Source: Allohahella sp002354735 (GTDB taxonomy: Bacteria; Pseudomonadota; Gammaproteobacteria; Pseudomonadales; Oleiphilaceae). From it: a DNA stretch of 64,000 nt. The notes beneath the pieces were generated by a model. The model made no database searches. It saw only the letters and a list, made by a program, of their open reading frames with translations, and was not told where the DNA came from. Below, piece by piece: positions 60,932 to 64,000 of this stretch; position 1 is the stretch's first letter, and every line of letters begins with the position of its first letter. The stretch is from assembly GCF_047946665.1 (NCBI RefSeq), contig NZ_CP172312.1, positions 2,790,001 to 2,854,000 on the forward strand, read 5' to 3'. Made by a program: the position numbers and the translations under genes.

Positions 60932-62359
60932 CTACACGAGTTTGGCCGGATCGAGTAAGGCCTTCAGTTCTTCCCTGCTCATGTCCGTCTGCTCCACAGC
61001 CACATCCAGAACCGGGCGCTTCTCCTTGTACGCCTGTTTGGCAATTGTCGCGGCCGCCTCGTAGCCGATAACGGGATTTAGTGCCGTAACCAGAATAGGA
61101 TTTGAGGCAAGGGCCTTTTCCAGCTGCTCATGATTCACTTTAAAGGTGGCGATTGCCTTGTCTGTAAGGAGTTGGCAGCTATTGGTGATGAGCTGGAGAG
61201 AATACAGGAGATTGTCGGCGATGACTGGCAACATGACATTGAGCTCAAAGTTGCCTGACTGCCCCGCGATTGTAATCGTCGCATCATTACCAATGACCTG
61301 TGCAGACGCCATGGCGACGGCCTCTGGAATCACGGGGTTGACCTTGCCAGGCATGATCGATGAACCGGGCTGCAGCGCTTCAAGCTGAATCTCGCCAAGA
61401 CCTGCCAGCGGGCCGGAGTTCATCCAGCGCAGATCGTTGGCAATTTTCATCAGCGAAACGGCGCAGGTTTTCAACTGCCCTGATAAGGCGACAGCAGTAT
61501 CCTGGGCACTGATTCTGGAAAACAGGTTATTCGCCCTGCGAAACGGCAGTCCGGTATTCTGGCCCAACATCTTGTTGAATGTCTCGGCAAAAGAGTCATG
61601 CGCATTGATGCCTGTACCGACAGCAGTACCACCCTGAGGCAGGGCCAGCAACTGAGCGAGCATATCGTTGAGACGATCACGATTGTCTGCCATTTGTGCC
61701 GCCCAGGCACCAAGGGTCTGGCCCAGACTGACAGGCATGGCGTCCATCAGGTGAGTCCGACCGGTCTTGATAACGGCCTCCAACGACTCCGAGCGCTGGT
61801 TCAGCACCTGTATGCTATGCGTCAGCGCCGGCAGTGTGTATCGATGCAGATAGCATGCGGCACTGACCTGAATGGCACTGGGAATGACATCATTACTGCT
61901 TTGTCCCCTGTTGACGTGGTCATTGGGATGGATTTCGTCGTCACCAACTGCATTTGCCAGATGAGCGATAACCTCATTGGCGTTCATGTTGGTACTGGTG
62001 CCGGAGCCGGTCTGGAAGATATCGACAGGAAAATGATCGAGGAGATTATCGTCGTTCAGCAGCTTGTCGACTGCATTGACGATCGCCCTGGAGCGCTTGG
62101 CATCGAGTTCACCAAGTTCGTCGTTAGCCTGTGCAGCGGCTTTCTTGATTTCAAGCACCGCTTGGATGAACGCATCCGGCAGGCGCCGATGACTCATCGG
62201 AAAATTATCGACAGCACGCTGGGTCTGTGCGGCCCATAGCGCCTTCTGTGGTACCCGGACCTCGCCGAGGCTGTCGTGTTCGGAGCGGAAGCCTTTCGCC
62301 TGGCTTCCGCTATTACCATCCAGTGGCAGATTTCCCTTATCTCCGGTGTCCCCTGACAT
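60932..62359 (-). CDS. fumC: Class II fumarate hydratase
   Basis: 475-residue fumarase of the aspartase/fumarase superfamily: GSGTSTNMNANEV, GRTHLMDAMP, and the flexible-loop GSSIMPGKVNP that carries the catalytic Ser. It converts fumarate and malate in the TCA cycle, oxygen-stable and iron-independent. The N-terminus has a 30-residue extension before LGEVRVP. CGGAGAG precedes the ATG, and a strong hairpin lies just upstream. Confidence 0.94.
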   Translation of the reverse strand: MSGDTGDKGNLPLDGNSGSQAKGFRSEHDSLGEVRVPQKALWAAQTQRAVDNFPMSHRRLPDAFIQAVLEIKKAAAQANDELGELDAKRSRAIVNAVDKLLNDDNLLDHFPVDIFQTGSGTSTNMNANEVIAHLANAVGDDEIHPNDHVNRGQSSNDVIPSAIQVSAACYLHRYTLPALTHSIQVLNQRSESLEAVIKTGRTHLMDAMPVSLGQTLGAWAAQMADNRDRLNDMLAQLLALPQGGTAVGTGINAHDSFAETFNKMLGQNTGLPFRRANNLFSRISAQDTAVALSGQLKTCAVSLMKIANDLRWMNSGPLAGLGEIQLEALQPGSSIMPGKVNPVIPEAVAMASAQVIGNDATITIAGQSGNFELNVMLPVIADNLLYSLQLITNSCQLLTDKAIATFKVNHEQLEKALASNPILVTALNPVIGYEAAATIAKQAYKEKRPVLDVAVEQTDMSREELKALLDPAKLV

Positions 62360-62372
62360 GTGTCTCTCCGTT

Positions 62373-62403
62373 TGGCGTAGGTATGCTTCTGTTACCTACG
62401 CCA
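62373..62403 (-). other. Strong hairpin before fumC ribosome site
   Basis: An 11-bp perfect stem (TGGCGTAGGTA with TACCTACGCCA) and 9-base loop, 13 bases before the fumC ATG and 20 bases after the stop of the next gene upstream. No T tract follows on the minus strand. It may end or protect the upstream transcript, or affect fumC translation. Confidence 0.55.
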
Positions 62404-62423
62404 GCCAGCGAGTGGCAGTCTTG

Positions 62424-63116
62424 TTAGAGACCATTACCCCGAATAACGAGTCCGAGCCCGTCTATGTTCATGCCGAGCATTTCAACACTGCCGAAGCTGC
62501 TGACCTGACCACCAACGACGCCAATCCCTTCGTATGGCTCGACAAAAACACCCATGTCACCCATCTTGAAGTGGATATCGGAGTCACTGAATGTGATACC
62601 GATACCGCCATCGCCTTCAGCAACATTACCGCCGTTGGCAACGACGTTGGCGAGGTCAGCCGTGGCATCGATGGTCACGTCCATGCGTCCGGCAATGGCG
62701 ATATCCTTGACGATGATACCTGCCTTCGGTTTCTCGGTCAGAGCACTCTGCAGTGGCTCCAGTCGGGTATTGACGCCGGTATTGGTTTCCTGATCCCAGC
62801 CGCCTTCGATATCCACGATATATTTGAATGCCTCGATCGTGATGCCGGCATTCGACCAGTCAGCGCCATAGAAATCTCCCAGGGTGCCTGCCTGCTCGAC
62901 CACTGTACCGTTTTCCAGCGTTGTCTTGGCCGTGTAGGCGTTCTCGGCAGTCTTGTCGATACCGCCGATCGTGCCGAAGCCTGCTTCGATTACGATACCG
63001 CTTTGTCCTGATACTTCCGCCATGTCTGCATCATCAATAGCCTGCAGTTCAGCTTGCGCGCTCATTGCCGTCATGATGGCAGCAGCCAGTGACGCGTATT
63101 TTAATGTTGTTCTCAT
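62424..63116 (-). CDS. Secreted DUF6160-like protein
   Basis: 230 residues with a Sec signal peptide (about 1-22, MSAQA/EL), then LQAIDDADMAEVSGQSGIVIE, the motif (L..DD..M.EV.GQ.GI) of DUF6160-type proteins. The rest is beta-rich, low in Cys and Lys. Such proteins are thought to be exported surface or pilus-linked components; function unknown. GGAG is nine bases before the ATG. Another secreted protein gene lies just upstream. Confidence 0.7.
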   Translation of the reverse strand: MRTTLKYASLAAAIMTAMSAQAELQAIDDADMAEVSGQSGIVIEAGFGTIGGIDKTAENAYTAKTTLENGTVVEQAGTLGDFYGADWSNAGITIEAFKYIVDIEGGWDQETNTGVNTRLEPLQSALTEKPKAGIIVKDIAIAGRMDVTIDATADLANVVANGGNVAEGDGGIGITFSDSDIHFKMGDMGVFVEPYEGIGVVGGQVSSFGSVEMLGMNIDGLGLVIRGNGL

Positions 63117-63143
63117 GTAGTCTACTCCAGGTTTGCTAAGGGA

Positions 63144-63166
63144 GGGGCCTGCATTGCGCAGGCCCC
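63144..63166 (-). other. GC-rich hairpin between two secreted-protein genes
   Basis: GGGGCCTGC and GCAGGCCCC flank 5 bases: a perfect 9-bp stem 8 bases after the upstream gene's stop and 27 bases before the DUF6160-like start. No T run, so a partial terminator or RNA-stabilising element. Confidence 0.5.
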
Positions 63167-63174
63167 GACCAGCC

Positions 63175-64000
63175 TCAGGGCTGAACTGGTGTCAGAGTGA
63201 GGTTGATGGTGTTGTCATCGCCTTCGAGGAAGTTGCTGAGAACCGAGGTCAGTGCACCGCAGTTTTCCAGCGCTGTCAGATCATAGGAGCCGGTGACCTT
63301 GCCACCGCCGAGTGGCAGGAAGGTTTCGCCTTCTGGCGAAGCCACAGTGAACGACACTGGTTCTGCAGTCCTACAGTTGGCACCGCCACCGATGGGAAGC
63401 TTGATGCCAAAGAGGTTGACTGTGACGCGTGGGACCTTGACGTAGGCTTGTGCCGAGGTGGTCAGCTTGCCATCGATCAGCGTGCCGGTCGCCTCACCCA
63501 CGTTTTCGAACTCAACTTGTGCAGTAGCTGTAAGCTTGCGGAACCACTTGATCACCTGGAAGGTGCCGCTGGTTGGCTCAAGCTTCAGATCTGCAGTCAG
63601 CTCACCAGTCGCCAGATCAACAACGCTGTCGATAACGCCAGAAAGTGGCAGCGTGTTGCCCGTTGCGGTCAGTGTTGTGGAACCGTCAACGTCGAGTGTG
63701 ATATCGAGGGTCGAACCGCCGGTATCATCATCGTTGACCTGACCTGACAGGTTTACAGTGACAGCTGCTTCGTCCGGATCATCCGATGAAATGGTCAGCA
63801 CATCACTGCTGGTGCCAACGGCATTGCCGGTGAAGCGCACGCCAATGTCACAGCTGCTTTCAGGCGCGATGGTGGTGCATTCGTTGCTCAGCAGCGAGAA
63901 ATCACCACCGGTCTGCAGTGAAACATCACTGATGTTGAGCGCTGCACTACCAACGTTGCTGATAGTCAGTGTGCGGTCAGAAGTGACGCCCAGATCGATC
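63175..64000 (-). CDS. Secreted choice-of-anchor D (ASH-like) protein, 5' part missing
   Basis: The frame is open from the right window edge to the stop; the start is outside. It reads TISNVGSAALNISDVSLQ, then FSLLSNECTTIAPESSCDI and RFTGNAVGTSSDVLTISSDD, the pattern of choice-of-anchor D / Hydin-like beta-sandwich repeats with a Cys pair. A further beta-rich domain follows. An ATG at 63840 is internal and not the start. Such repeats occur in exported adhesin-like proteins. Same strand as and upstream of the DUF6160-like gene. Confidence 0.72.
   Translation of the reverse strand, partial: IDLGVTSDRTLTISNVGSAALNISDVSLQTGGDFSLLSNECTTIAPESSCDIGVRFTGNAVGTSSDVLTISSDDPDEAAVTVNLSGQVNDDDTGGSTLDITLDVDGSTTLTATGNTLPLSGVIDSVVDLATGELTADLKLEPTSGTFQVIKWFRKLTATAQVEFENVGEATGTLIDGKLTTSAQAYVKVPRVTVNLFGIKLPIGGGANCRTAEPVSFTVASPEGETFLPLGGGKVTGSYDLTALENCGALTSVLSNFLEGDDNTINLTLTPVQP

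Overview
The window looks like chromosomal DNA of a free-living, probably marine or hydrocarbon/terpene-using gammaproteobacterium. The basis is the gene set: a complete-looking atu (acyclic terpene utilization) cluster, an aapJQMP amino-acid transporter, ycgN-ycgL, mpl-ubiX, parE, ahpCF, a class II fumarase, a pyrophosphate-type phosphofructokinase and two 7TM-DISM cyclic-di-GMP proteins. The genus cannot be fixed from sequence reading alone. Gene density is high. No gap exceeds about 250 bases; the longest are 11806-12047, 25327-25531, 18443-18635 and 30238-30426. I saw no tRNA, rRNA, CRISPR array, insertion sequence or prophage gene.

Region 1 (1-9956): the 3' part of an Orn/Lys/Arg decarboxylase overlaps an SDR dehydrogenase, followed convergently by a multi-PAS hybrid histidine kinase. 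Next comes a divergent pair: an Asp-nucleophile alpha/beta hydrolase, facing a two-gene unit made of a nonheme-iron EgtB/SenA-like sulfoxide synthase and a stand-alone methyltransferase that resembles the C-terminal domain of the ovothiol enzyme OvoA. This split pair is the most unusual system here. An azoreductase and its divergent LysR regulator follow.

Region 2 (9964-22415): a 7TM-DISM diguanylate cyclase, a His-rich CDF zinc exporter, an LrgA/LrgB pair and an NADPH-FMN reductase. Then comes a catabolic operon (Baeyer-Villiger-type monooxygenase, SDR, diiron-like hydrolase) with a divergent PucR-type regulator, followed by parE and a PrcB-like lipoprotein.

Region 3 (22459-32066): a lipoprotein subtilase next to the PrcB-like gene, an amidase, a glyoxalase-II-like MBL protein, ahpC-ahpF with a candidate OxyR box, a secreted GDSL esterase, and the TetR regulator of the next region.

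Region 4 (32067-42713): atuA-B-C-D-E-F-H, tightly packed with start/stop overlaps, for the citronellol/geraniol acid route (acyl-CoA ligase, dehydrogenase, biotin carboxylase, hydratase). A palindromic operator lies in the atuR-atuA intergenic region.

Region 5 (42831-64000): a GGDEF-EAL protein, an AdeT-like binding protein, a DUF4234-like membrane protein divergent from a coiled-coil membrane protein (with a densely repeated intergenic region), a secreted lipase-like hydrolase, an acyl-CoA dehydrogenase, a DUF815 ATPase, ubiX-mpl, PPi-PFK, a lipocalin, the aap transporter, ycgN-ycgL, fumC, and two secreted proteins, the last cut by the window end.
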